Assembly: GCA_035461525.1 (NCBI GenBank)
Contig: DATHVD010000096.1
Coordinates: 1 to 64,000 of the forward strand
DNA from: JAIBJN01 sp035461525
Lineage (GTDB): Bacteria; Actinomycetota; Thermoleophilia; Gaiellales; Gaiellaceae
DNA: 64,000 nucleotides
Direction: 5' to 3'
Of this stretch, positions 18,597-27,869 are shown one piece after another (the stretch's first letter is position 1; every line of letters starts with the position of its first letter). The translations under genes were made by a program, and so were the position numbers. A model generated the notes under the pieces. That model saw nothing but the letters and a program-made list of their open reading frames with translations, did no database searches and was not told the DNA's origin.

Positions 18597-19531
18597 CGGT
18601 CCTTCCAGAGCCGTTTCTTCAGCAGCCAGCGCACGGGCGTGGTCGCGTGGCGATAGAGGCGGTGGGCGCGGCCGGCGCCGAGCCGCCTCTCCGCTCCCCA
18701 GGCGAGCCGGTCGAGCAGGTAGACGATGTTCGTCGGTTGCCAGTAGCCGGCGTGCCGGCGGCTGACGGCCGCGATCTCGGCCCGGCGGCGCTCGCCCCCG
18801 GCCGTGGTCTTGATCTCCGGGTGGATACGCCAGCGGGCCAGCTCGACCGGCTCGAAGTGCGGCTCGGTGATGGCGGTGGCCCGGAGAAACCACTCCCAGT
18901 CCATCGCGTAGTGGGCGTCGACGTCGAGCTCGCCGGCCTCCTCCCAGAGCCGGCGCCGCCAGAATGCCGCCGGCTGGAGGATGAAGTTGGACGTGAGGTA
19001 GAGCCGGCGGTCGAAGGGCCGGATCCAGTCGCAGGAGGAGATCCTTCGCCCCTCCTCGTCGATGCACGACCCGCCGCCGTAGACGAGCCCGCAGGTCGGC
19101 CTCTCGACGAGCCAGCGGACGGCATGTGCAAGCGCGTTCGGCTCGTACAGATCGTCGGAGTTGAGCCACGCCAGGATCTCGCCCGATGCCTGCGCCATGC
19201 CCTTGTTGATCGCGTGCGACTGGCCCTCGTCCGGCTCGCTGACCCACCCGGCGAGCCACCCCTCGTAGCGTCGGAGGACGCTCGTGCTCCCGTCCGTGCT
19301 GCCGCCGTCGACGACGAAGTACTCGAGCTCCGGGTACCCCTGCAGGAGCACCGACCGGAGCGTCGCCTCGAGGTAGGCCGCCTGGTTGTAGGAGGGCGTC
19401 ACCACGGTCACGCGCGGCCAGGGGCGTCCGTCGGGCATGCGCTCGGGCAGCGCTTCCCCGGCCTCGGTCCAGGGCCAGCCCGTCTTCCCGGGCGGCGGGG
19501 CCGGGAGATCGGTGAGAGACGGAGCGCCCAC
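18584..19531 (-). CDS. Family 2 glycosyltransferase
   Basis: A 315-residue protein from GTG 19531. After a 40-residue proline-rich start, the GT2 core reads VTVVTPSYNQAAYLE, FVVDGGSTDGS, and the DXD-type WLNSDD near residue 122. YAMDWEWFLRA near residue 210 fits the catalytic aspartate region of this subgroup. It is the last gene of the nine-gene export operon, 15 bases after the GT4 gene. It probably adds a sugar to the exported chain. Confidence 0.87.
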   Translation of the reverse strand: MGAPSLTDLPAPPPGKTGWPWTEAGEALPERMPDGRPWPRVTVVTPSYNQAAYLEATLRSVLLQGYPELEYFVVDGGSTDGSTSVLRRYEGWLAGWVSEPDEGQSHAINKGMAQASGEILAWLNSDDLYEPNALAHAVRWLVERPTCGLVYGGGSCIDEEGRRISSCDWIRPFDRRLYLTSNFILQPAAFWRRRLWEEAGELDVDAHYAMDWEWFLRATAITEPHFEPVELARWRIHPEIKTTAGGERRRAEIAAVSRRHAGYWQPTNIVYLLDRLAWGAERRLGAGRAHRLYRHATTPVRWLLKKRLWKDRYQA

Positions 19532-19546
19532 GCCGATTCTCCAGGC

Positions 19547-20917
19547 CTAGGCGGCCGTCCGGCGGGTGGCGCCTCCGACGAGGCCGGCGTACCAGTCGAG
19601 GTAGGCGGTCACGCACCGCTCGAGCGAGAAATGGCGGCGCGCCCGCTCGGCGCCGTCCCTGCCCAGTCGGGCGCGGAGGTCAGCGTCGGAGAGCACGGCC
19701 TCGAGGCGGTCGGCCAGCGCGTGGCCGTCGCTCGGAGGGACGAGGAATCCGCACCGCCCCTCCTCGACCTGCTCCGGGATTCCCCCGACGCTCGTGGCGA
19801 CGACGGGGATCCCGCAGGCCAGGGCCTCCAGGACCGCCGTCGGGAAGGTGTCGGCCCGCGCGGCGTGGACGTAGGCGTCGGCCGCGCGGTAGTACGTGGC
19901 CAGCACGGACAGGTCCTGCTCGTACGGCACGAAGCGCAGAGCGGCCCGCCCGGCCTGCTGCGCGCCGCCCTCGGCGCCGAGAGCGAGCAGGTGGATCGGC
20001 GGACCGTCCCAGCGCTCCGCCAGGGTCACGAGGCCCTCCCGCAGCATCCGGAGGTCCTTCCAGCGGTTGTCGTGGATCTTCACGCCGGTCGTGACCAGGA
20101 CGACGGCGTCCTGCGGCAGTCCGAGGCTCGCACGTGCCACGCGCCGGTCGCCCGGGTAGAAGAGCGAGAGATCGACGCCGTTCGGGATGACGCGTGCCTC
20201 CTGGATTCCGGCGGCGACGATCGAGCTCTCAACACGACGCATGAGCCAGCGGCTCGGCGTCGCCACGTGCAGCCGGCTGCGGGCGTAGATCGCATGCTTG
20301 CGGCGCCAGTTGTACGCCGTCGCGTCCCGCGGCACGGACGGTGGAATGGTGAGATCCGGGCACTGCCCGCAGCCGGTGCGCCACCGCTCGCATGCGAAGG
20401 AGTGGGCACAGTGGCCGCTGAGCAGCCAGGCGTCGTGCAGGGTCAGGACGAGCGGCGCCTCCCAGCTGAGCCAGGGGAGCTTGCGCAGGTCGAAGTAGCG
20501 GCCGTGGAGGTTGTGGGCGTGGACGACGTCGGGCCGTTCGTCGCCGAGAGTGAGGAGCCGGGAGGTGCCGGGGAAGTCGAAATCCTCCCGCCCCCGGTGG
20601 TAGTCGAGTCGCCGTCGGGGTTGGGCGACCGCGCCCGCGAGCCGGCTCAACGCGGCCGCGGGACCGGGGGGCCCGTCGGCCGGCCCGAGCCGGCCCGCCA
20701 GCCCCGTCCAGAACCGGGCCCAGGGATGCCGCGCTGCGTCCTGCGGGATCACGTGCACGTCCGGATCGTCGGTGTGCTTCTCGCCGACGGCCAGCCAGGA
20801 GGTGTGTCCGCGCGCGCGGTAGGCTCGGAAGAGGCTCCACGCCACCTGCTCTGCGCCGCCGCGCACGTCGGCCGTGCTGACCTGGAGGATGCGGAGGTCT
20901 CGCGGCTGCATGGTCAC
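19547..20917 (-). CDS. Family 4 glycosyltransferase
   Basis: A 456-residue GT-B enzyme. GTG 20917 overlaps the sulfotransferase stop (GTGA); ATG 20911 is an alternative two codons in. The N-terminal half has LQVSTADVRGGAEQVAW, and HDAWLLSGHCAHSFACERW near residue 165 is a cysteine-rich acceptor-domain loop seen in WcaC-like GT4 enzymes. The C-terminal half has the EX7E region TFPTAVLEALACGIPVVAT and SVGGIPEQV. It works on the cytosolic face. Its place directly after the exporter and sulfotransferase indicates a role in the same polymer. Confidence 0.88.
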   Translation of the reverse strand: MTMQPRDLRILQVSTADVRGGAEQVAWSLFRAYRARGHTSWLAVGEKHTDDPDVHVIPQDAARHPWARFWTGLAGRLGPADGPPGPAAALSRLAGAVAQPRRRLDYHRGREDFDFPGTSRLLTLGDERPDVVHAHNLHGRYFDLRKLPWLSWEAPLVLTLHDAWLLSGHCAHSFACERWRTGCGQCPDLTIPPSVPRDATAYNWRRKHAIYARSRLHVATPSRWLMRRVESSIVAAGIQEARVIPNGVDLSLFYPGDRRVARASLGLPQDAVVLVTTGVKIHDNRWKDLRMLREGLVTLAERWDGPPIHLLALGAEGGAQQAGRAALRFVPYEQDLSVLATYYRAADAYVHAARADTFPTAVLEALACGIPVVATSVGGIPEQVEEGRCGFLVPPSDGHALADRLEAVLSDADLRARLGRDGAERARRHFSLERCVTAYLDWYAGLVGGATRRTAA

Positions 20918-21777
20918 GCCGATGCCGGACTCCGCCGGGCTCGCGAGGCGGAGACGAGCGCCCGGGTCTTGCCGTAGACGCGGTTGAGCCTCCGGAAGGC
21001 GCGCAGCTCCCGAGCGAAGGCCGCTCCCTGCTCGCGAATCTCGTTCTCGAAGCGCTCGCGCCCGTAGCGGTAGAGCTCTGCGTCGAGCTCGTTGTGGCTG
21101 AGGATCAGGCCGCGCGTGTCGGGGTCCACGACCTCACGGCGATCGCCGATGTTGCGGGAGACGTAGAAGGGGCGGCTCCACCCGAAGACGCGGCGCATGA
21201 GCAGGAGGGAGGCGTCGAACGCCTCGGTGAGGCCGACGACGGCATGCCGGTCGAGGTTGCGCTTGGCCACGGGGAGCATCGCTCGCGAGGAGCCGCCGTC
21301 ACCCGAGGCGAGCTTCCTTCCGGCCAGCAGGCGGGTCTGGTCGTTGTTCGGCTCGGCCGTGCCGCACGAGCGGACGTACTCAGAGAGGCTCAACGTCGAG
21401 GCCGTCTCGTGGAGGTAGTGCTCCGGCTGACGCTGCACGAAGCGGTAGTGGGAGACGACCCTGTCGACCGGATCGCGTAGGAAGGTGAGGTAACGGCAGG
21501 GTCGGGGCAAGTGCTCGTGCACGCCGAAGTAGAAGTGACCCACCACGACCCGGGTCCGCCGCAGCCGCTCCGGCGTGAGCGACGTCGCTTCGTCGCCGAA
21601 GGTCGAGTCGTAGAGGTCGAGCACCGCACCGGATCCGTACTCGCGCTCGAGAAAGCTCACGAGCGTGCTGCCGGCGGTCTTGGGGATGTGCAGGAAGACG
21701 AGGATCGCGTCGCGGTCCTCCCCGGATCCCGCCGGAAGCCTGCCCGTGGCGGCGTGCACGGCCTGCCGAAAGCTCAC
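20914..21777 (-). CDS. Sulfotransferase (PAPS-dependent, carbohydrate type)
   Basis: GTG 21777 overlaps the Wzt stop by four bases and gives 287 residues. The longer open frame would intrude on the ABC gene. The 5' phosphosulfate loop is FLHIPKTAGSTLVSFLE near residue 30, and the 3'-phosphate site is FLRDPVDRVVSHY near residue 100. Both are diagnostic of sulfotransferase family 2-like enzymes that move sulfate from PAPS to sugar hydroxyls. The position between the exporter ATPase and a glycosyltransferase gene suggests that the exported glycan is sulfated. That modification is less commonly seen in actinobacterial surface polymers. Confidence 0.85.
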   Translation of the reverse strand: MSFRQAVHAATGRLPAGSGEDRDAILVFLHIPKTAGSTLVSFLEREYGSGAVLDLYDSTFGDEATSLTPERLRRTRVVVGHFYFGVHEHLPRPCRYLTFLRDPVDRVVSHYRFVQRQPEHYLHETASTLSLSEYVRSCGTAEPNNDQTRLLAGRKLASGDGGSSRAMLPVAKRNLDRHAVVGLTEAFDASLLLMRRVFGWSRPFYVSRNIGDRREVVDPDTRGLILSHNELDAELYRYGRERFENEIREQGAAFARELRAFRRLNRVYGKTRALVSASRARRSPASA

Positions 21778-23048
21778 TGTCGCAAGCCCCGGTCCGGGAT
21801 CTGGTCGGACTCGAGCGACCACCTCTGTCCGAGCACGTAGCGCACCCAGTCACGGGGCGGCAGCATGCCCGTGCCATAGACGTCGGCGTCCGCGACGTCG
21901 AAGGAGGCGGCGTAGGGGACGAGGTCGGCCTGGACGTTGCCCTGCAGGAGCTCGACGTGCACGACGCATGCGCCGGGCGTCAGATTGATCGGATCCGTCT
22001 CGCAGGTCACGACGCCCGCCGGGGGCAGCATCTCTGGCAGCGGATTGGTGAACTCGCTGTGAAGGAGAAAGAGCCCGACGTCGAGGTGGTCGGAGATCGT
22101 GACGACGAACTGGGCCCTCTTCACGGGCCGGTCGCTGCGATACCCGATACGCAGCCGGAGTCGGCTGCCCGGCCTGATGACGCCGCCGGGCTCGGTGCTC
22201 GCGATATCCAGAGAGGTGATCCGGGCGCTGCCGTCGCCCGACCTGTCCTGGCGCTCGTCGAGCGACACGGCTGTCGTGCTGACCTCCGATTCGAGATACC
22301 GCTGCACGACCTCGGCGGGGGAGCCCTCGTCCACGATCCGGCCCTGCTCCAGCCAGAGGGCGCGATGGCAGAGGGACTGTATCGCCGGCATGTTGTGGCT
22401 CACGAAGAGGATCGTCCTGCCCTCGCGCGCGACGCTCCCCATCTTGCCGAGGCACTTCCTCTGGAAAGCCGTGTCGCCCACGGCCAGGACCTCGTCCACG
22501 ATGAGGATCTCCGGCTCGAGGTGGGCGGCGACCGAGAACGCCAGACGCATGTACATGCCGCTCGAGTACCGCTTCACGGGGGTGTCCAGGAACGCCTCGA
22601 GCCCGGCGAAGTCGACGATCGCGTCGTACTTCCGCCGGATCTCCGCCCTGCGCATCCCCAGGATTGCGCCGTTGAGGTAGATGTTCTCGCGCCCGGTGAG
22701 CTCGGGGTGGAAGCCGGTGCCCACCTCGAGCAGGGAGCCCACCCGGCCGTAGACCCGCGCCCGGCCGGCGCTCGGGTAGGTGACCCGCGCGAGGATCTTG
22801 AGGAGCGTGCTCTTGCCGGCGCCGTTCCGGCCGATGACGCCGAGCACCTCGCCCCACGGGACCTCGACGTCGATTTCGCGCAGGGCCCAAAGGAGGGGGC
22901 GGCGCTCGGGGCGCTCGCCCCGCATCGCCCGGAAGGGCGTTTGGAAGCCCCTCGCCAGGCTCTCCCGGAGCGAGCCGTAGATCGCGGCCTGGGTTCCGAG
23001 CCGGTACTGCTTGCTCAGGTTCTCGGTGTGGATCGCCGGCTCACTCAC
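21774..23048 (-). CDS. wzt: Polysaccharide ABC exporter ATPase with Wzt-type C-terminal domain
   Basis: A 424-residue protein from ATG 23048. The nucleotide-binding domain spans about residues 10-245: Walker A GRNGAGKST, signature YSSGMYMRLAFS, Walker B ILIVDEVLAVGD, H-loop VSHN. The preceding loop LLEVGTGFHPELTGRENIYLN is typical of TagH/Wzt/RfbE exporters. Residues 255-424 form a beta-rich domain like the Wzt carbohydrate-binding domain. In some systems that domain recognises a terminal methyl or phosphate cap on the chain before export. It pairs with the permease three bases upstream. Cap recognition here would fit the co-operonic methyltransferase and sulfotransferase, but is an inference. 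Confidence 0.92.
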   Translation of the reverse strand: MSEPAIHTENLSKQYRLGTQAAIYGSLRESLARGFQTPFRAMRGERPERRPLLWALREIDVEVPWGEVLGVIGRNGAGKSTLLKILARVTYPSAGRARVYGRVGSLLEVGTGFHPELTGRENIYLNGAILGMRRAEIRRKYDAIVDFAGLEAFLDTPVKRYSSGMYMRLAFSVAAHLEPEILIVDEVLAVGDTAFQRKCLGKMGSVAREGRTILFVSHNMPAIQSLCHRALWLEQGRIVDEGSPAEVVQRYLESEVSTTAVSLDERQDRSGDGSARITSLDIASTEPGGVIRPGSRLRLRIGYRSDRPVKRAQFVVTISDHLDVGLFLLHSEFTNPLPEMLPPAGVVTCETDPINLTPGACVVHVELLQGNVQADLVPYAASFDVADADVYGTGMLPPRDWVRYVLGQRWSLESDQIPDRGLRQ

Positions 23049-23051
23049 GGC

Positions 23052-23954
23052 CTACACCACATCCGCAAACTCGCGTTCCATGCGCCGGAAGTACACCAGC
23101 CCGGAGACTCCGACCACGAGCACGACCACGGTGGAGGCCAGGATCAGACCCCAGTTCGCGGTCTCCGTGCCGAGCAGGGCCCAGCGGAACCCCTCGACGA
23201 CTCCGGCCATCGGATTCAAGCCGTAGACCACGCGCCAGGCTTCCGGAACCAGGCTGGCCGGGTAGGCCACGGGCGTGAGGAACAGCCAAAGCTGCGAGAG
23301 GAAGGGGATCACGTAGTTGATGTCGCGGTACTTGACGTTCGCGGCCGCCAGCCACAGCCCCACCCCGAGTGCCGTCAGGTACGCAAGCAGCACGAAGAGA
23401 GGAAGCGTCAGCACGGCGAGCCCCGGAACCAGGCCGTAGAAGGCCATCATGCCCAGGAGGATCACGAAGGCGATGGCGAGGTCCACGAGCAGCGCGGATA
23501 CCGAGGCGAGTGGCAGCGTCTCGCGGGGAAAGTAGATCTTCGAGAGCAGGTTAGGATCCTGGACGAGGCTGTTCCCCGCCCGCGCGATGCCCGTCGCGAA
23601 GAACGTCCACGGCAGGAGCGCAGCGTACGCGAAGACCGGGTACGGCAGGCCGTCGGACGGGACTCCCATCAAGCGACTGAAGACCGCCGTGAACACGACC
23701 ATGGTGAGCAGCGGCTGGACGACGGCCCAGGCGCCGCCGAACATCGTCTGCTTGTAGCGGACCTTGAGCTCGCGCCAGACGAGGAAGTAGAGCAGCTCGC
23801 GATAGAGCCACACCTCGCGAAAGCGGCCGATCTGCCACCCCTTCGGCGGCTCGATCGTCAGCGGCGCGGTCCGGCTCGGGCCGTGGCTGCCTCGCCGCTC
23901 CGGCTCTGCCGGGGAAGCGGGGACGGCAGCGGTCTCGACCTCCCGCGCCTTCAC
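23052..23954 (-). CDS. wzm: Polysaccharide ABC exporter permease (Wzm-type)
   Basis: Start choice: GTG 23954 overlaps the preceding stop (GTGA) and lies about ten bases after an AGGGAG ribosome site; GTG 23963 is nearer but too close to it. The product has 300 residues, with an acidic/proline N-terminus of about 50 residues. Then comes the ABC-2 membrane domain: ELLYFLVWRELKVRYKQT before helix one, six helices, and FFLTP-like QLWLFLTPVAYP. It forms the export channel with the Wzt ATPase and moves the lipid-linked glycan across the cytoplasmic membrane. Confidence 0.92.
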   Translation of the reverse strand: MKAREVETAAVPASPAEPERRGSHGPSRTAPLTIEPPKGWQIGRFREVWLYRELLYFLVWRELKVRYKQTMFGGAWAVVQPLLTMVVFTAVFSRLMGVPSDGLPYPVFAYAALLPWTFFATGIARAGNSLVQDPNLLSKIYFPRETLPLASVSALLVDLAIAFVILLGMMAFYGLVPGLAVLTLPLFVLLAYLTALGVGLWLAAANVKYRDINYVIPFLSQLWLFLTPVAYPASLVPEAWRVVYGLNPMAGVVEGFRWALLGTETANWGLILASTVVVLVVGVSGLVYFRRMEREFADVV

Positions 23955-24952
23955 TCCCGCCACGTCTCCCTCAGCACGCGCCGCCAGACCGCGCGTCGCG
24001 TCGCGAGCCGGGAGCGCTGCTTGGCGCCGCGGGACCACGCGACCCGTGCCGCATCGAGGGCGAGGTTGTGGAGCATGCGGTACGTGGTCATCGCGACGAG
24101 CAGCCGCTGCTGCCGCCGCGAATAGTGCTTGCGGTAGAACTGGCGGGTGGCAAGGTAGCGTCGGGCTTCCATCTCCACGGGCTGTTGCTCCGTGCTGGCT
24201 CCTCCGACGTGCACGACCTCAGCGAGAGGCGTGTAGTGCACCTCCCAGCCTGCAGCCGCGAGGCGATGGGCGAGGTCGACTTCCTCCGAGTACATGAAGA
24301 AGGACTCGTCGAAGCCGCCGGCGGCGGCGAACGCCTCGCGGCGGATCGCCAGCGCCGCTCCCAGGACGCACGGGACGCGACTTGGGACGTCCGGTGATTC
24401 GAGGGGCCGGTAACGGGCTCTCACGCCCGGCACCCTCTGCGCCAGGGCTCCGAAGAACGTCGTCTGCAGGAACGTGTGGAGAGGCGTCGGAAACGGGAAG
24501 CAGGAGGGCTGCGGGGACCCGTCCACGTTCAGGAGACGCGGTCCCACTACTCCGGCGGCAGGGTGGCTCTCGAGGTGCGAAGCGAGCGCCGCCAGCGCGC
24601 CGGGACGAAGGCGGGTGTCCGAGTTGAGGAGCAGGACGTAGGGTGACTCGGAGGCGCCGACCGCCTGGTTCGCGGCGGCGCCGTAGCCGCGGTTCACCGA
24701 GTTCGCCACGAGCGTCACGCCGGGGTACGTCGAGCGTACGAGCTCGACGCTGCCGTCCGACGAGGCATTGTCGGCGACGACCACGGACGCTGGAGCCTCC
24801 GGGAGAGCTGACGCGAGACACGCCCCCAGCTGAACGCGCGTGTTGAAGCTGACGATCGCGACGGCCATTTCAGCGGAAGGGACGCCGCGAGGCTCCACCC
24901 GATCGACCTTCCCGCTTCTCGCCTGCGTCTTCAGGTGCCGCGTCTCGGACAT
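23951..24952 (-). CDS. Family 2 glycosyltransferase, rhamnosyltransferase-like
   Basis: A 333-residue protein. ATG 24952 overlaps the preceding TAA (TAATG). The GT2 core starts near residue 30 with AVAIVSFNTRVQL, followed by VVVADNASSDGS, GYGAAANQAV and LLLNSDTRL. FFMYSEEVDLAHRLAAAGW near residue 215 is the ED-type catalytic signature of WbbL-like rhamnosyl- or galactofuranosyltransferases. The C-terminal 60 residues are basic and helical. It sits just upstream of the exporter permease and may lay down an early sugar on the lipid carrier, as WbbL does. That is an inference. Confidence 0.87.
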   Translation of the reverse strand: MSETRHLKTQARSGKVDRVEPRGVPSAEMAVAIVSFNTRVQLGACLASALPEAPASVVVADNASSDGSVELVRSTYPGVTLVANSVNRGYGAAANQAVGASESPYVLLLNSDTRLRPGALAALASHLESHPAAGVVGPRLLNVDGSPQPSCFPFPTPLHTFLQTTFFGALAQRVPGVRARYRPLESPDVPSRVPCVLGAALAIRREAFAAAGGFDESFFMYSEEVDLAHRLAAAGWEVHYTPLAEVVHVGGASTEQQPVEMEARRYLATRQFYRKHYSRRQQRLLVAMTTYRMLHNLALDAARVAWSRGAKQRSRLATRRAVWRRVLRETWRE

Positions 24953-25995
24953 TAGGCTTTGACCCCCGCCAGCCGGCCGGCGAGCTCGGGGCCGGTCCAG
25001 TCTCGAACGACGAGGCGCGGGACGCGGAGAGGATCGGTCCGCCGCCCGACTCGCCGGGGAATCGTCGAGCAGGCCGTGTCGAAGCCGGCCTCGCGGACGA
25101 TCGAGATGGTCGACTCGTCGAAGTCGGCCTTCCCGCCGTACGGGTATGCGAACGCGGACACAGGCCGGCCGAGAACGTCCTCGAGTGCCTGTTTGCTTCC
25201 CAGAATCTCTTCTCGAGACGTCCCCGGCGGAAGCTGCGAAAGCACGGGATGCGTCTTCGTGTGCGCCCCGATCTCGACGAGGCCGTCGTCGCCGAGACGT
25301 TCGAGCTCGTCGACCGTCAACGGACGGGGCGGCTCCCGATCCGCGGAGCTCTCGAGCTGGACGAGCGCGCGGAGGCGCTCGAGCGTGACGGCTCGCTCCC
25401 CCTCCTCCAGCTCTCGGAGGCGCTTGCAGAGCTCACGGTAGACCTGTTGTCGTGGCCCGGGGTCCCGGTCGTCGAGCACGGTCCAGCCTGCCCGCTTCGC
25501 CGCCTCCCGCGCCGAGTACTCCGCGTCCGGGCCCAGCTCCCACCGGGCCGGCTCGCCGCTGATCTCGAGCTCGAGCAGTGCGGGAACGCGGCCGGGGGAC
25601 AGGAGCAACCGCTCGAGCTCGTCCCACCAGAACCGGCTTCCGTCGCCGACGTTCGAGGACGTCACGAAGACCGTGGCGGGGATACCGGCCCGCTCGAGCA
25701 GCGGCTTCGCGACGAGGAGGTTGTCGGCGTAGCCATCGTCGAAGGTGATGGCGATGGCACGCCGCGGCAGCCGCCCCTCGACTGCCGCCTCCACGAGGTC
25801 GAGCAGCCGTAGCGGCTCGAAGTCGGCCACGATGGCCTGGAGGTGCTCGCCGAAGTGCTCTGGGCTCACCGCCAAGAGCTGCGGATCGCGCGAGGGTTGC
25901 GCGATCCGGTGGTAGACGAGCACGACTGCATGCTTTCGGCGCGGCTCTCGCCGAGCCCGAAGGCGCCGGGCCATGGGACGGAGGTCAGTCCGCAT
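24952..25995 (-). CDS. Polysaccharide deacetylase (NodB homology)
   Basis: ATG 25995 (11-base overlap with the methyltransferase stop) gives 347 residues; ATG 25974 is an alternative. NodB-type motifs: ITFDDGYADN with the metal-binding aspartate (about residue 82), HTKTHPVLS as the zinc-binding H-x3-H, and FAYPYGGK as motif 3. About 110 residues are inserted between motifs 1 and 2, a common feature of cytoplasmic members in glycan clusters. There is no signal peptide. It probably de-N-acetylates a sugar of the polymer or its precursor before export. It is tightly coupled to genes on both sides. Confidence 0.85.
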   Translation of the reverse strand: MRTDLRPMARRLRARREPRRKHAVVLVYHRIAQPSRDPQLLAVSPEHFGEHLQAIVADFEPLRLLDLVEAAVEGRLPRRAIAITFDDGYADNLLVAKPLLERAGIPATVFVTSSNVGDGSRFWWDELERLLLSPGRVPALLELEISGEPARWELGPDAEYSAREAAKRAGWTVLDDRDPGPRQQVYRELCKRLRELEEGERAVTLERLRALVQLESSADREPPRPLTVDELERLGDDGLVEIGAHTKTHPVLSQLPPGTSREEILGSKQALEDVLGRPVSAFAYPYGGKADFDESTISIVREAGFDTACSTIPRRVGRRTDPLRVPRLVVRDWTGPELAGRLAGVKA

Positions 25996-26785
25996 AGTGT
26001 CCGGTGATCGGATTCCACCGCGCCGGCGTCGCTCGGGGCACCCACGGCTCACGGCGCTCGGGCTTCGGGGTGCTCCACTCGGCCGGCTTCGTCGCGCGGA
26101 CGCAGATGAGAAGCGGGTGGCCCGGGTCGACGTGGTCGAGCTCCTCTTGCGTGAGCTCCTCCGCAGGCACGTTCAGCTGGTAGGCGACGCGTGTGAAGAG
26201 ATTGCCGAAGAGGTCGATCTCGAAGTCGTCTTCCGACAGACCGGCGCGCCGCAGGAGGTTCTCAACTTGGAGGGGAGTGAACTGCCAGAAGACGAAGACC
26301 GGCGGCCCGGTGCCCATGTCCAGGCCGCGGGAGAACAGGTACTCCACGCTCGGGAAGTTCACGAGCAGCGCTCCCCCGGGCGTGAGGACGCGGAGCGAGT
26401 GGTAGAGAGCCGAGTCCAGGTCGTGGATCAGATGCATCGTGAACTGGTTGACGAAGCAGTCGTAGGTGTCCGACGGCACGTCGTCGGCGGCCGTCAGATC
26501 GGCCACGACGGAGATCTCCTCGCTGTGTGCGACGAAGTCGATTCCGTCCGCCTGGGTCAGAGCGGGACCCCCGTACTCCCGGATGGTGCTGGTGGAGCCG
26601 ACCTCGAGGCCGCGGCCGTGGATGACCGCTCGCTGCTCGTCCAGGAACCGGGCCCAGTAGTACCTGACGATCGGCAGGCCGTGCTGTCGCCCCTCGCCGA
26701 TCGGGGAGAGGCGCCTGAAGCGAAGACAGCGCAGCTGGCGCACGACCGGAAGCCGCGTGAGGCGGGGAGGGATACGGCCGATCAC
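25985..26785 (-). CDS. SAM-dependent methyltransferase
   Basis: GTG 26785 overlaps the previous stop (GTGA) and gives 266 residues. Motifs: GLEVGSTSTIREYGG in place of the glycine-rich SAM loop, and TYDCFVNQFTMHLIHDLDSAL around the catalytic strand, then LRVLTPGGALLVNFPS. It is paralogous to the methyltransferase at 11650-12399, with matching blocks along the whole length but low overall identity. Placement in the export operon next to a deacetylase suggests sugar or chain-end methylation, possibly the cap sensed by the Wzt C-terminal domain. No experimental assignment can be made. Confidence 0.8.
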   Translation of the reverse strand: MIGRIPPRLTRLPVVRQLRCLRFRRLSPIGEGRQHGLPIVRYYWARFLDEQRAVIHGRGLEVGSTSTIREYGGPALTQADGIDFVAHSEEISVVADLTAADDVPSDTYDCFVNQFTMHLIHDLDSALYHSLRVLTPGGALLVNFPSVEYLFSRGLDMGTGPPVFVFWQFTPLQVENLLRRAGLSEDDFEIDLFGNLFTRVAYQLNVPAEELTQEELDHVDPGHPLLICVRATKPAEWSTPKPERREPWVPRATPARWNPITGHYAD

Positions 26786-27738
26786 GGGCGTCCGACCGAC
26801 CTGTCTGTCAGGCCGAGCTGCGCGGCGAGCGATCTCCGCGTCAGCCTGACGCGGGCCGACGCGCGCCCGAGGCGGCGGCGAATCGTCCGTCGGAGCGTCA
26901 GCTCCTGCCTCGCCTCCCGCCACGCGTCGCTCGCTCCCAGCCCCTCCTGCTCGAGATGCTCGACGAGCCAGCGCAGGAACGGCTCTCGCGCCGCGTCCAT
27001 GCGTCCCTCTCGCTGGGCCGTCTGACAGCACGCACGGGGATGCTGGCGGTAGCGGTACCACCGGGTACCGGCGACGTAGATCGGCGCGGCGACGCAGACT
27101 TTCGCCGCGAAGACCTGATCCTCGTAGAGGTCGCGGAAGTCCTCCTCGAATCCTCCGACCCGCTCGAACAACGTCTTGCGGAAGAGCATTCCCGCGGGCG
27201 CGAACCCGATGTTCCGGACAAAGGGGGCGATGAGCGACGGCGGTTCGTGCACTGTGTCCGCGGGAACGCCGACCGGGTGCAGGAAGTCGCGGGCGACATC
27301 GTCAGGATCGCCCGTCCACCCGTACCAGTACTCCAGCGGCCCGTACACCACATCGACGTCATGCAGGCGAAGCAGCGCGACCTGCTCGGCGAGCGCGGTG
27401 GGAACGAGAGCGTCGTCCGCGTCGAGAAACGCGATCAGCTCGCCCCGGGCGTGCTCCACCCCCAGGTTCCGCGTCGCGCTCATGCCGAGGTTGCCGTGGC
27501 CGGGGTGCTCCAGGTAGCGAATGCGCGGGGCGTGGTCGTAGGCGTATCGACGTGCGAGGGCGGTGCTGCCGTCCGTGGAGCCGTCGTCGACGAGCAAGAG
27601 CTCCCAGCGATCGAAGTCCTGCTTGCGCACGCTCTCGACTGCCTCTGCGAGGAAGTCCCCGGGGTCCTTGAAGATCACGACCACCGAGACCTCCGGCGCC
27701 GGAGAACGTGCTCGCTCGTCACCTATCAGCACAGCCAT
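26782..27738 (-). CDS. Family 2 glycosyltransferase, first gene of the export operon
   Basis: A 318-residue protein from ATG 27738. GT2 features: VSVVVIFKDPGDFL, LLLVDDGSTDGS, GMSATRNLGVEHA and the DXD motif FLDADDAL near residue 108. DLYEDQVFAAKVCVA near residue 210 carries the catalytic acidic pair. A basic, arginine-rich tail follows. A good sigma-70-type promoter lies about 125 bases upstream, so this gene probably opens the transcript that runs down to 18584. Confidence 0.87.
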   Translation of the reverse strand: MAVLIGDERARSPAPEVSVVVIFKDPGDFLAEAVESVRKQDFDRWELLLVDDGSTDGSTALARRYAYDHAPRIRYLEHPGHGNLGMSATRNLGVEHARGELIAFLDADDALVPTALAEQVALLRLHDVDVVYGPLEYWYGWTGDPDDVARDFLHPVGVPADTVHEPPSLIAPFVRNIGFAPAGMLFRKTLFERVGGFEEDFRDLYEDQVFAAKVCVAAPIYVAGTRWYRYRQHPRACCQTAQREGRMDAAREPFLRWLVEHLEQEGLGASDAWREARQELTLRRTIRRRLGRASARVRLTRRSLAAQLGLTDRSVGRP

Positions 27739-27869
27739 GTGAGGTCACTCGTCGCGACAGCACGAGGCGCTCGTCGCGGCTGGGACGCGTCGGCCGCCGA
27801 GCGGCCGGATGGTGTGACGTCCAACGCCACGAGAAGGATCGCTGAGCTGCCGCTTCCGCAGGAGAACAC

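Noticed and set aside
17936..20977. A 1013-residue plus-strand open frame
   Set aside because: It runs antisense to the GT2 and GT4 genes and out of frame with the acyltransferase. It arises from high GC content and has no recognisable domain.
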